Origin: Epulopiscium sp. Nele67-Bin005 | Lineage (GTDB): Bacteria; Bacillota; Clostridia; Lachnospirales; Cellulosilyticaceae | Assembly: GCA_002007365.1 (NCBI GenBank) | Contig: LNZR01000080.1 | Location: forward strand, 1-64,000 | Length of the DNA stretch: 64,000 nt | Direction of reading: 5' to 3' | Shown here: positions 16,272 through 24,773 of the stretch, piece by piece | Layout: the number at the start of each line of letters is the position of its first letter | Position numbering within the stretch: position 1 is the first letter of the stretch | Notes under the pieces: generated by a model | Seen by the model: the letters and a program-made list of their open reading frames with translations, nothing else | What the model was told of the DNA's origin: nothing | Databases searched by the model: none | Program-made: the position numbers and the translations under genes

Positions 16272-17975
16272 ATGAAGAAGCCAGTAATTGAATTTGAAAA
16301 TTTTAACTTTCAATATAAAGCTCAAAAATCACCAACTTTAAAAAATATAAATTTAACTATTTATGAAGGAGAAAAAATTGTAATTGTAGGCCCATCAGGG
16401 TCAGGAAAAAGTACTCTTTCGCATTGTATAAATGGATTAGTCCCTTTTTACTACGATGGAAAAATAGATGGCAAACTAACTATTATGGGAAAAGAAACTA
16501 AGAATAGTTCAATCGCAAAAATTTCAAACGATGTAGGAACAGTTTTACAAGACCCAGACGGACAATTTATAGGGCTTACAGTAGGAGAAGATATTGCTTT
16601 TAAGCTTGAAAATGATTGTATTCCACAAGATGTAATGAAACAAAAAGTGGAACAGGCTAGCAAATTGGTAGATATAAATTCTCATTTAGATGTTGCTCCT
16701 CATCAACTTTCTGGGGGGCAAAAACAAAGGGTAACCCTTGCTGGCGTATTAGTTAGAGATGTTCCAATTTTATTATTTGATGAACCTTTGGCGAGTTTGG
16801 ACCCTGCAACAGGAAAAACGGCAATGGAGTTAATTGATACAATTAGAAATAATGAACAAAAAACTATTATTATAATTGAACATAGATTAGAAGATGTACT
16901 TCACTGCAAAGTAGATAGAATTATAATTGTAAACGATGGGGAAATAATTGCCGATGCTTCACCAAATGAAATATTAGCACAAAATATTTTAACCGAAACA
17001 GGAATTCGTGAACCGTTATATATTACTGCACTAAAGTATGCAAATTGTAAATTAGATAGCAAGATGGAATTGGAGGATTTGGAGAAATTAAATTTAGGTG
17101 AGGCAAAGGCTCAATTAGAAAAATGGGAACAAGCTATTAATAAGGAAGAAACTCCAACAAAACAAGTTCCATTATTAGGTTTTGAAAATGTAAAATTTGG
17201 TTATAGCAAGAAAAAAGAAATTTTAAAAGATGTCAGTTTTACAATTTACAAAGGAGAGATGTTGAGTGTGGTTGGTAGAAACGGAGCTGGAAAATCAACA
17301 CTATCTAAATTAATTTGTGGATTTTATAAACCAACTTCGGGTAAAATTTTATTTGATGGCAAAGATATTGCACCTCTAACTATAAAAGAACGGGCAGAAA
17401 AAATAGGGATAGTTTTGCAAAATCCAAATCAAATGATTTCCAAAACTTTAATCTTTGATGAAGTTGCACTAGGATTAAAAATTAGAAATGTTAACGAAGA
17501 AGAAATTAAGGAGCGAGTATTTGAAACTCTAAAAGTTTGTGGACTTTATGCATATAGAAACTGGCCAATTTCGGCACTTAGTTTTGGACAAAAGAAACGT
17601 GTAACTATAGCTTCAATTTTGGTACTAAATCCTGAACTTTTAATTTTAGATGAGCCAACAGCTGGACAAGATTTCAAACATTATACAGAAATCATGGAAT
17701 TTTTGAAGGAGTTAAATAGTAAAGGGACAACTATTATTATGATAACTCACGATATGCATTTAATGTTAGAATATACTGACCGAGCAATTGTAATTTCTGA
17801 TGGGCAGAAGTTAGCAGAAACTCACACATATGAAGTGTTAACAAATTATGAACTTATAGAGCCAGCTCATTTAAAGGAAACTTCTTTATATACTTTGGCC
17901 GTAAAAGCTGGGCTGAATTCTCCAAAAACATTTGTAAAAAGCTTTATTCAATATGATAGGGGGTTACGCCAATGA
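16272..17975 (+). CDS. ECF transporter ATPase, fused A-A' subunits
   Basis: 567 residues carrying two complete ABC ATPase domains in one chain. Domain 1 has Walker A GPSGSGKST at 40-48, LSGGQKQRVT, and Walker B ILLFDEPLASLDP. Domain 2 has GRNGAGKSTLSK, LSFGQKKRVT and LLILDEPTAGQD. Many organisms encode EcfA1 and EcfA2 separately; the fused YkoD-like form often accompanies UPF0397-type S subunits. It powers import with the neighbouring T and S subunits. The ribosome binding site is AAAGGAAA. Its stop overlaps the T-subunit start by four bases. Confidence 0.93.
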   Translation: MKKPVIEFENFNFQYKAQKSPTLKNINLTIYEGEKIVIVGPSGSGKSTLSHCINGLVPFYYDGKIDGKLTIMGKETKNSSIAKISNDVGTVLQDPDGQFIGLTVGEDIAFKLENDCIPQDVMKQKVEQASKLVDINSHLDVAPHQLSGGQKQRVTLAGVLVRDVPILLFDEPLASLDPATGKTAMELIDTIRNNEQKTIIIIEHRLEDVLHCKVDRIIIVNDGEIIADASPNEILAQNILTETGIREPLYITALKYANCKLDSKMELEDLEKLNLGEAKAQLEKWEQAINKEETPTKQVPLLGFENVKFGYSKKKEILKDVSFTIYKGEMLSVVGRNGAGKSTLSKLICGFYKPTSGKILFDGKDIAPLTIKERAEKIGIVLQNPNQMISKTLIFDEVALGLKIRNVNEEEIKERVFETLKVCGLYAYRNWPISALSFGQKKRVTIASILVLNPELLILDEPTAGQDFKHYTEIMEFLKELNSKGTTIIMITHDMHLMLEYTDRAIVISDGQKLAETHTYEVLTNYELIEPAHLKETSLYTLAVKAGLNSPKTFVKSFIQYDRGLRQ

Positions 17976-18802
17976 GTTCTCCAATGCTTGGGTATATAGA
18001 AATTAATTCACCAATTCACAAATTAACAGGAGCAACTAAACTTATTGTGTTAATATTATGTTCATTAACTGCAATGTTAACTTACGATACACGTGTTTTG
18101 GTAGGGTTATTATTGTTTAGTGTAGTGATGTTTAAGGTTTCTAAAGTAAAATTTAGCGATATTTCATTTGTATTTTACTTTATATTATTTTTCCTAACGA
18201 TTAATAATATAGCAATTTTTATATTATCGCCGTATCAAGGTGTCGAAATTTATGGTTCAAAAACAATATTATTTGAAATAGCAGGCCCTTATGCAATGAC
18301 AGCAGAGCAACTTTTTTATCATTTAAACATTACACTAAAGTATTTTGCAGTAATACCTTTTGCATTATTATTTATGGTAGCCACACACCCTAGTGAATTT
18401 GCTGCATCACTTAATAAAATTGGGGTAAGTTATAAAGTTGCATATTCAGTAGCTATTGCTTTGCGTTACATTCCAGATATTCAAAGAGATTATCAAGATA
18501 TTTCTTTTGCTCAACAAGCTAGAGGAATAGATTTATCTAAGAAAGAAAAACTTGGGAAACGCATTAAAAATGTGAGTGCTATTTTAGTGCCACTAATTTT
18601 TTCAAGCCTTGAACGTATTGAAACTATTAGTACGGCTATGGAACTTAGGGCGTTTGGAGAAAATAAAAAAAGAACTTGGTATAGTGCTAGAGATTTTCAC
18701 AAAAACGATTTTTTAATGTTAGCACTAGTATTTTCTATGTTCATTTTATCAATAATAGTAACTTTTTCTAACGGAAGTAGATACTTTAATCCATTTATAT
18801 AG
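17972..18802 (+). CDS. ECF transporter transmembrane T component
   Basis: 276-residue membrane coupling subunit (EcfT/CbiQ family) that links the S component to the ATPases. Several membrane helices are followed by the two cytoplasmic coupling motifs: AQQARGID and, about 50 residues later, AMELRAFGE, in helices that dock onto the ATPases. It overlaps the ATPase gene (ATGA) and is the last gene before a strong terminator. Confidence 0.92.
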   Translation: MSSPMLGYIEINSPIHKLTGATKLIVLILCSLTAMLTYDTRVLVGLLLFSVVMFKVSKVKFSDISFVFYFILFFLTINNIAIFILSPYQGVEIYGSKTILFEIAGPYAMTAEQLFYHLNITLKYFAVIPFALLFMVATHPSEFAASLNKIGVSYKVAYSVAIALRYIPDIQRDYQDISFAQQARGIDLSKKEKLGKRIKNVSAILVPLIFSSLERIETISTAMELRAFGENKKRTWYSARDFHKNDFLMLALVFSMFILSIIVTFSNGSRYFNPFI

Positions 18803-18814
18803 AGATAAAAAATA

Positions 18815-18848
18815 AAAATCTTAGCGTATTATTATGCTAAGATTTTTT
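18815..18848 (+). terminator. Terminator of the ECF operon
   Basis: The 11-base stem AAAATCTTAGC/GCTAAGATTTT is followed by TTT and GTTTTC. Confidence 0.9.
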
Positions 18849-18900
18849 GTTTTCTATAAGTGTTTATTTTTGGTGTAATAAAAATGTAATATTTATAATG

Positions 18901-18929
18901 TTGACTTTTGACTAATAATGTATTAATAT
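18901..18929 (+). promoter_or_regulatory. Probable promoter of the 18970-24613 operon
   Basis: TTGACT at 18901-18906, a 17-base spacer, and TAATAT at 18924-18929. The leader would be about 35 bases. Confidence 0.6.
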
Positions 18930-18969
18930 AGAGCGTGAAATTACCAAGATTAGTAAGGAGGGCAAATTT

Positions 18970-19809
18970 TTGTATAATAAGGCGAGTTTATTAAATTATG
19001 CTAAAGAAAATTTATGCTTTGGTCAAAATTTAAAGTCTGTTGTAGAGTTACATTTATTAGAACAATTTATTAAAGAAAGTTCACAAGATGAGATAAACGA
19101 GCTTTTGAAACAATTAAATGAGTTCCATAAAGAGGCTTCCCCTACAATAGAGCAATTAAATTTAAATATTGATGAGGAGTATAATAAAGTTGTAATTGAA
19201 AATTTGAATTTAAAATTACAAAATGCATATAATTATATATTGCATCTAGAAGATGTAGTGGAAAAATTACAGTCACAAACCGTTGAAGAACTTAGGTTTT
19301 TAAAGAATGAGGCACATTTATTACAAAACAAAAAAGAAATTTATAAAAAAAATTTAAAAAAAGTGGAACAAAATTTGAATGAATTTCGTCTAAGTTATGA
19401 AACGTTGGAAGATATATACAATTTATATCTTAGTATACCAAATGAAATACAATTAGAGTTAAGTCATATTTTTAAATCAACTAACAATTCTTGTCAATTT
19501 TTAGCATGTAGTTCTAATATAGAGAGTTTAAAATTATTTTGGGATTATATTTTTGAATGTATGCAACAGGAAAAAGATGAGAATAATTTGATATGCAACT
19601 TAATTACAATTTTTGATTATTTCTTTGATTTATACAACCAGCTTAATCCGAATATTGAAAGATGTATTGTAGAAGTTGGAGACAAGTATGATAAAAATTT
19701 GCACACTAGTTTAAGAAGAGTTATCGGAAATATAAAGCTTATTCAACTTCTTGGAATTCAAGATAATACGACAAATGAAATTATAAGAAAGTCGATTGTT
19801 TGGTTATAA
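18970..19809 (+). CDS. Coiled-coil protein with GrpE-like C-terminal domain (copy 2)
   Basis: 279 residues with TTG start at 18970, chosen for AAGGAGGG eight bases upstream. It is a divergent copy of the 14604 and 40570 proteins: a long coiled coil at about 60-145, then IYNLYLSIP, FLACSSNIESLKLFWDYIF, IFDYFFDLYNQLNP, GDKYDKNLH and IIRKSIVWL. It is richer in Asn/Lys/Ile than copy 1 and lacks the GR-x-G turn. It heads a run of same-strand genes for surface proteins with gaps of 20-35 bases, suggesting a link to surface assembly. No signal peptide, so it is cytosolic. Confidence 0.65.
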   Translation: MYNKASLLNYAKENLCFGQNLKSVVELHLLEQFIKESSQDEINELLKQLNEFHKEASPTIEQLNLNIDEEYNKVVIENLNLKLQNAYNYILHLEDVVEKLQSQTVEELRFLKNEAHLLQNKKEIYKKNLKKVEQNLNEFRLSYETLEDIYNLYLSIPNEIQLELSHIFKSTNNSCQFLACSSNIESLKLFWDYIFECMQQEKDENNLICNLITIFDYFFDLYNQLNPNIERCIVEVGDKYDKNLHTSLRRVIGNIKLIQLLGIQDNTTNEIIRKSIVWL

Positions 19810-19836
19810 AAATACATTTTAATGGGAGGATTTATA

Positions 19837-21279
19837 ATGAAAAAGATGGCAATAGTGGCTGGGGTATTACTACTTAATATGCCAGCAGTTATGGCGACAA
19901 CTGATGAAGTTATGGCTACAGCCGATGAAGTTATGGCTACAGCTGATGAAGTGACAGCGCCAACTAATAATTTTACTCACTTAACGAAAGGTATGTGGTT
20001 ACAGCGTGGAGGAGAAAGTTATTATTGTAATGAGTGGGGAGTAACAGTAACAGGAATAAATGTTATAGAGGGTAAACTATATAATTTTGGAGATGATGGA
20101 AAACAAGTAACAGGATTGTTAGAAACATCAGAAGGGCTACAAATATTTTTGCCAGAAGGAACAGCAGAGGGATTGGTGGAATACCTTGAGGACACATATT
20201 TTGTAGGGTCAGATTATATGCTACAGACTGGTATGCAAGAGTTTAACGGGCAAACTTACTATTTCGACAATGTAACTTATAAACTATCAACAGGCATAGT
20301 CCACGATGGTGAAAACTTTAAGTTATTAGTTGATACAGGTTCAGTTAGTGCAGGAATTGTTGAATACCAAGGAGATTATTATTTTATTGATGAATATTTA
20401 AACTTACATTCAGGGTTACAACAAGTTGATGAAAAAGTATTTTTATTCGACCAAGAAACTTTTGTAATGAAAACTGGCTGGCAAGAAGTAAACGGAGAAC
20501 AAGTTTATATAGATCCAGAAGTTGGTTTGGCAGTAGATGGCTGGACTACAATTGGAGGAGAAACTTATTATTTTCAAGATGGTAGCTTGGCCAATGGAAT
20601 TGTTGATATTAATGGTTTGGAATATGCATTTGAAAATGGTGTAGGAAAATTTGGACTTCAGAATATAGATGGAAACTACTATTACTTTTTAGATGAAGGT
20701 GGAACTTATAAAGGTGGTTGTAGTATTGATGGGCAATCATACTTTTTTAAAGAAGATGGAATTGGAGCAATTGGATATTATACAATTGAAGGAAAATTAT
20801 ATTATTTTTATGAAGATGCAACATTAGCCACAAATACAACTATAGGAATGTATACTGCAAATGAGTATGGTGCTTTAACTAAAATGGCTGCAAATTGGGA
20901 TAATTTAGGATACCATTTGGAATCGATTTTAGATCAATATGGATATACTCCAGAACGAGCAACTGCTGCTGTAAGAGATTTGATGAAGTATAAATATTAT
21001 ACTGAACCAGCAACTACAGTTGATGGAGCAATATTTGCAATCAACAATAAAAACGGGGCTTGCTATCACCATGCAGCTTTGGCATATGAATTAATTACTT
21101 ATATGGGATACGAGGCACATTATATTGTTGGAATTGGGCGATTAGCTAGTGAACATGCTTGGGTAGCAGTGTATTATCCAGATGAGGGTTGGTTCTATCA
21201 TGATCCAATTTATCAATCAGCTAGATATACAGAACAACAAATAATAAATTTAGGCTACAAATGGGACAGAAATTATTAA
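19837..21279 (+). CDS. Secreted transglutaminase-like protein with cell-wall-binding-type repeats
   Basis: 480 residues with a signal peptide (MKKMAIVAGVLLLNMPAVMA). After a 3 x 7-residue repeat come about ten aromatic/Gly repeats of the choline/glucan-binding type (QTYYFDNVTYKLSTGI, ETYYFQDGSLANGIV, SYFFKEDGIGAIGYY). The C-terminal domain, about 365-480, is transglutaminase-like with a plausible triad Cys409 (GACYHH), His440 (SEHAWV) and Asp456 (YHDPI). It probably processes or binds wall-linked material. Start 19837 follows GGGAGGA; the longer frame from 19822 begins inside that ribosome binding site. It lies upstream of the acyltransferase genes in the same operon. Confidence 0.85.
   Translation: MKKMAIVAGVLLLNMPAVMATTDEVMATADEVMATADEVTAPTNNFTHLTKGMWLQRGGESYYCNEWGVTVTGINVIEGKLYNFGDDGKQVTGLLETSEGLQIFLPEGTAEGLVEYLEDTYFVGSDYMLQTGMQEFNGQTYYFDNVTYKLSTGIVHDGENFKLLVDTGSVSAGIVEYQGDYYFIDEYLNLHSGLQQVDEKVFLFDQETFVMKTGWQEVNGEQVYIDPEVGLAVDGWTTIGGETYYFQDGSLANGIVDINGLEYAFENGVGKFGLQNIDGNYYYFLDEGGTYKGGCSIDGQSYFFKEDGIGAIGYYTIEGKLYYFYEDATLATNTTIGMYTANEYGALTKMAANWDNLGYHLESILDQYGYTPERATAAVRDLMKYKYYTEPATTVDGAIFAINNKNGACYHHAALAYELITYMGYEAHYIVGIGRLASEHAWVAVYYPDEGWFYHDPIYQSARYTEQQIINLGYKWDRNY
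19891..19953 (+). repeat. Three 21-bp tandem repeats at the signal-peptide junction
   Basis: Three near-identical 21-base units (19891, 19912, 19933) each encode MATADEV or a close variant. Each unit carries a potential V-M-A signal peptidase site. Confidence 0.85.
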
Positions 21280-21298
21280 ATTGAATTGAGGTTTAAAC

Positions 21299-22717
21299 AT
21301 GATATTTAGCTCGATAAGTTTTATATTTTTATACCTTCCTATAGTATTTATAATTTATATGTTGTTACCAAACTTACAGTTAAAAAATAAGTTTTTGATG
21401 ATAGCAAGTTTGTTATTTTATGCATGGGGAGAACCTATTTACATTTTTCTGATGTTAATATTGGTGTTTATCAATTGGCGATACGGGATAAAAATCCACG
21501 AAAATCGACATTTAAGAACTCAATTTGTAAAAGAAGCTGTCATAATAAATATTGGATTATTGTTTATATTTAAGTATATGGGATTTTGTGTGGAAGTGAT
21601 AAATTCAATTTTATCTACACAACTACCAGTTCCAGACTTACGTTTACCAATAGGAATATCATTTTTTACATTCCAAGCACTTTCTTACATTATAGATGTA
21701 AAACGAGAAGATGCAGAGGTTCAGAAGAGTTATTTTGATTTATTATTATACATTACTCTTTTCCCTCAACTAATAGCTGGACCTATAGTAAAATATCATG
21801 ATATTTCAATTCAATTAAATGAAAGAACAATTACAACAGATAAAATTGCAAAAGGAATACGCCGATTTATTATTGGACTAACGAAAAAGGTTGTTATTGC
21901 TAACAATATGGGTCTGATAGCAGATACTATTTTTAGTAGTAACTTAACAGAATTAAACTTTGTTTCAGCATGGATTGGAGCAATTGCGTATGTTTTCCAA
22001 ATTTATTTTGATTTTAGTGGTTATACAGATATGGCCATTGGAATTGGAGGTATGTTTGGGTTTATGATTAAAGAAAACTTCAATTATCCACTAATGGCAA
22101 CAAGTATTAAAGAATTTTGGAGAAGATGGCATATATCGCTATCAACTTGGTTTAGAGAATACTTATACATTCCATTAGGCGGGAATAGAGAAGGGGCAAG
22201 ACGTACTTATATTAATCAATTTATAGTTTTTTTAGCAACAGGATTATGGCATGGGGCAAACTTTACATTTATAGTATGGGGTCTAATGCATGGATTATTT
22301 TTGGTTTTGGAAACAACAGGAATTATTAAAATTGATAAAATCAAAAATAATTTTATAAAACGTATATATACTTTATTAATAGTTACACTATTATTTGTAC
22401 TGTTTAGAGCAGATACGTTAACATATGGAATAGGATATATTGGAGTAATGTTTTTTGAATTTGACATGGCAAACAGTGTAGTAGGATTAAATTTTATGAC
22501 TCCGTATATAATTACAATTTTCATAATAGCGTTTATTGCATCAACAGATATTTTAAAACGAGTGCAAGTAATATTGACAAAATCTGATTATTTCCTATTC
22601 TTGCATAAAGATTTTTGGGAAAGGAGTACGTATATAGTGACCTTCGGTTTGTATATTTATAACATTTTAATATTAGCATCAAACGCCTATAATCCATTTA
22701 TATATTTTCAATTTTAA
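21299..22717 (+). CDS. MBOAT-family O-acyltransferase (AlgI/DltB-like)
   Basis: A 472-residue polytopic membrane enzyme of the MBOAT family, which moves acyl groups across the membrane for surface polysaccharide or teichoic acid modification. It has the early conserved RLPIGISFFTFQALSYIIDV, FSGYTDMAIGIG, FWRRWHISLSTWFREYLYIP, and the catalytic-His region GLWHGANFTFIVWG. It pairs with the AlgJ-like gene 33 bases downstream, an arrangement typical of exopolysaccharide O-acetylation systems. Confidence 0.92.
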   Translation: MIFSSISFIFLYLPIVFIIYMLLPNLQLKNKFLMIASLLFYAWGEPIYIFLMLILVFINWRYGIKIHENRHLRTQFVKEAVIINIGLLFIFKYMGFCVEVINSILSTQLPVPDLRLPIGISFFTFQALSYIIDVKREDAEVQKSYFDLLLYITLFPQLIAGPIVKYHDISIQLNERTITTDKIAKGIRRFIIGLTKKVVIANNMGLIADTIFSSNLTELNFVSAWIGAIAYVFQIYFDFSGYTDMAIGIGGMFGFMIKENFNYPLMATSIKEFWRRWHISLSTWFREYLYIPLGGNREGARRTYINQFIVFLATGLWHGANFTFIVWGLMHGLFLVLETTGIIKIDKIKNNFIKRIYTLLIVTLLFVLFRADTLTYGIGYIGVMFFEFDMANSVVGLNFMTPYIITIFIIAFIASTDILKRVQVILTKSDYFLFLHKDFWERSTYIVTFGLYIYNILILASNAYNPFIYFQF

Positions 22718-22750
22718 AGGGGGTGATGCCGAATAAATAGGAGCGCCATA

Positions 22751-24091
22751 ATGAAAACAATGGGACAAAAGTTTTATATAGCAGTATTTTTAATGATAAG
22801 TTGTATACCTGTTTTAACTATGCCTTTTGTGAAATTTGAAGGAAGTTATACAGTTATGAGTAATAAAGCCAAAAAGCCAGAAGTTATAAGTGGTGGACAG
22901 TTGAATTTTCAATACTTTGAGGAATTAAACGATTATTTGGCTGATAACTTTAATGGGAGAGAAGCATTAATTGAAGCAAATGCTACATTGATGGAAAATA
23001 TTTTTTCAACGAGTGCTGACTCTCAGGTTATTGTAGGGCAAAATGATTGGTTATATTTTAGTGCTACACTCCATGATTTTACAGGTAAAAATTTATTAAC
23101 TGATATAGAAATAAGACAAATTGCAAAAATATTGAGTCTAATCGCTGAATATGTGCAAAGTGAAGGTGCAAAATTTATTTTTACAGTTGCACCTAATAAA
23201 AATTCGATTTATCCAGAAAATATGCCAGCTAATTATTTAGCAAGCAATCAATTGACTAATGCTCAACAATTAACACCATATCTTGACCCAAGTTATTATG
23301 TGGATTTGTTTAAGATTTTAGATGACAGTGAAGAGATTACCTATTTAAAAAGGGACTCACACTGGAATAATTATGGAGCGTATTTAGGATTTTTAGCAAT
23401 TATGGATAAATTAGAATTAGAAACAAATTTTAATATATTAAATAAAGAAGTAAGGCAAGAATTTGAAGCTGATTTAGAAGGTATGTTATACCCTGCAAGT
23501 GGTCATTTTGACGAGCAAGTTTATTATACTTTTGATACGGATTTTGAATTTTTGACAAGATTTAAGACGGTAGAAGACATCATAATTCAGACAGAAAGCC
23601 CAACCGGAACAAACCGAATGATAGTTTTTAGGGACTCATTTGGAAACGCCTTATTAGATTTTTTTGCTAGACAGTTTGAATATTTGGAGTTTAGCCGTGC
23701 AGTACCTTACCAAGTTTTTAACGCAGCAGAGATGGACTATGTTGTAATCGAAATTGTAGAAAGAAACTTGGGGAATTTATTACAAACTGCTCCTATTATG
23801 CCATCTATTTTACGAGAGAGCAATTTTGACCAAGACTATTTAATTGCTGAAAATGTTACTTTTAACTTTGAAGAAAGAAATGATTTAAAGCAAGTATATG
23901 GCTACTTTGAAATTGACCCTCAAATAGAAGTGGAGCAAATCGAATTAATATTACACGATGGCAGTATATTTGAAGCGTTTCCAATTTTGGAGAGCAAGTT
24001 AAATTTAGAAAGTAGTGAAGGAATACAAGGTTTTTCGTTGTATTTATCGCCAGAACTTTCATTTGAAAATATGATTGTAAAATATAGATAA
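22751..24091 (+). CDS. AlgJ/AlgX-like SGNH-type acetyltransferase
   Basis: 446 residues with an N-terminal membrane segment (FYIAVFLMISCIPVLTMPF) and an outward-facing SGNH-like domain. Recognisable family motifs are NDWLYFSA, the ATP-free SGNH segment FTVAPNKNSIYPENMP, KRDSHWNNYGAYLGF (Asp-x-His catalytic pair) and FRDSFGNALLDF (Ser-containing block). In known systems the MBOAT partner supplies acetyl groups that this protein transfers to the glycan. Start ATG follows ATAGGAG. Polymer target unknown. Confidence 0.87.
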   Translation: MKTMGQKFYIAVFLMISCIPVLTMPFVKFEGSYTVMSNKAKKPEVISGGQLNFQYFEELNDYLADNFNGREALIEANATLMENIFSTSADSQVIVGQNDWLYFSATLHDFTGKNLLTDIEIRQIAKILSLIAEYVQSEGAKFIFTVAPNKNSIYPENMPANYLASNQLTNAQQLTPYLDPSYYVDLFKILDDSEEITYLKRDSHWNNYGAYLGFLAIMDKLELETNFNILNKEVRQEFEADLEGMLYPASGHFDEQVYYTFDTDFEFLTRFKTVEDIIIQTESPTGTNRMIVFRDSFGNALLDFFARQFEYLEFSRAVPYQVFNAAEMDYVVIEIVERNLGNLLQTAPIMPSILRESNFDQDYLIAENVTFNFEERNDLKQVYGYFEIDPQIEVEQIELILHDGSIFEAFPILESKLNLESSEGIQGFSLYLSPELSFENMIVKYR

Positions 24092-24109
24092 CCTTTGGAG
24101 GATAAGAAT

Positions 24110-24613
24110 ATGAGAAAATTATTAGCAGGATTAGCATTAGGAACATTATTAGTAGGAAGCACACCAACACACGCATTTTCATTTACTAGCTGGTGGTCAC
24201 AACCTGCACAAACAGCAGTAGCATCAACACAAGTAACAGTAAATGAAGTAACGTTAGAAGTAGGAGCAAACTTTACTAGTGAAGTAGCATATGCAGTAGG
24301 AACACCAGTAAGTGTAGTAGAAGCGCCAAGTTGTCATTTTGAAGGAACAGATACAATTTACACATACGAAGATTTTGCAGTGTACACGTACCAACAAGAT
24401 GGAGCAAACAAAATCTATATCATTGAGATGTTCACAGAAAATGTAGCAACACCAGAAGGAGCTACTGTAGGAATGACAGTTGAGCAAGTAGCAGAATTAC
24501 ACGGAACAGGATACACAAGAGAAGGAAACTTAGTAACATATAGCGATGATGTAGCAAACACAGCATTTTATGTAAACGAGTACAACGTAGTAACAGGAAT
24601 TGAAATTTTTTAA
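24110..24613 (+). CDS. Small secreted protein, unknown
   Basis: 167 residues with a signal peptide ending THA-FS. The mature part is a small beta-rich domain with PVSVVEAPSCHFEGTDTIYT, the strand TYQQDGANKIYIIEMFTE, and GATVGMTVEQVAELHGTGY. The spacing resembles the SmpA/BLIP-like folds found in clostridial surface proteins, without clear assignment. Start 24110 follows GGAGG by eight bases; an upstream in-frame TTG overlaps that site. Codon use is unusually uniform (many GCA, GTA, ACA), suggesting high expression. Last gene of the surface operon. Confidence 0.75.
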   Translation: MRKLLAGLALGTLLVGSTPTHAFSFTSWWSQPAQTAVASTQVTVNEVTLEVGANFTSEVAYAVGTPVSVVEAPSCHFEGTDTIYTYEDFAVYTYQQDGANKIYIIEMFTENVATPEGATVGMTVEQVAELHGTGYTREGNLVTYSDDVANTAFYVNEYNVVTGIEIF

Positions 24614-24645
24614 TTCCATTTAATAAGGAAGAAACTCATAAAAAG

Positions 24646-24680
24646 CAGATTATAAATTAAAGTTTATAGTCTGTTTTTTT
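24646..24680 (+). terminator. Terminator of the surface operon
   Basis: The 11-base stem CAGATTATAAA/TTTATAGTCTG (one G-U) is followed by T7. A near-identical hairpin occurs after the phosphohexomutase gene at about 33188. Confidence 0.88.
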
Positions 24681-24773
24681 GTATAAAAAAATAAATAAAA
24701 AATTTTTAAAAGATGTATATATCTTGAAAAAGATGGCTAGACTCTACATAACAATATTAGGAGAGAGGGAGAA

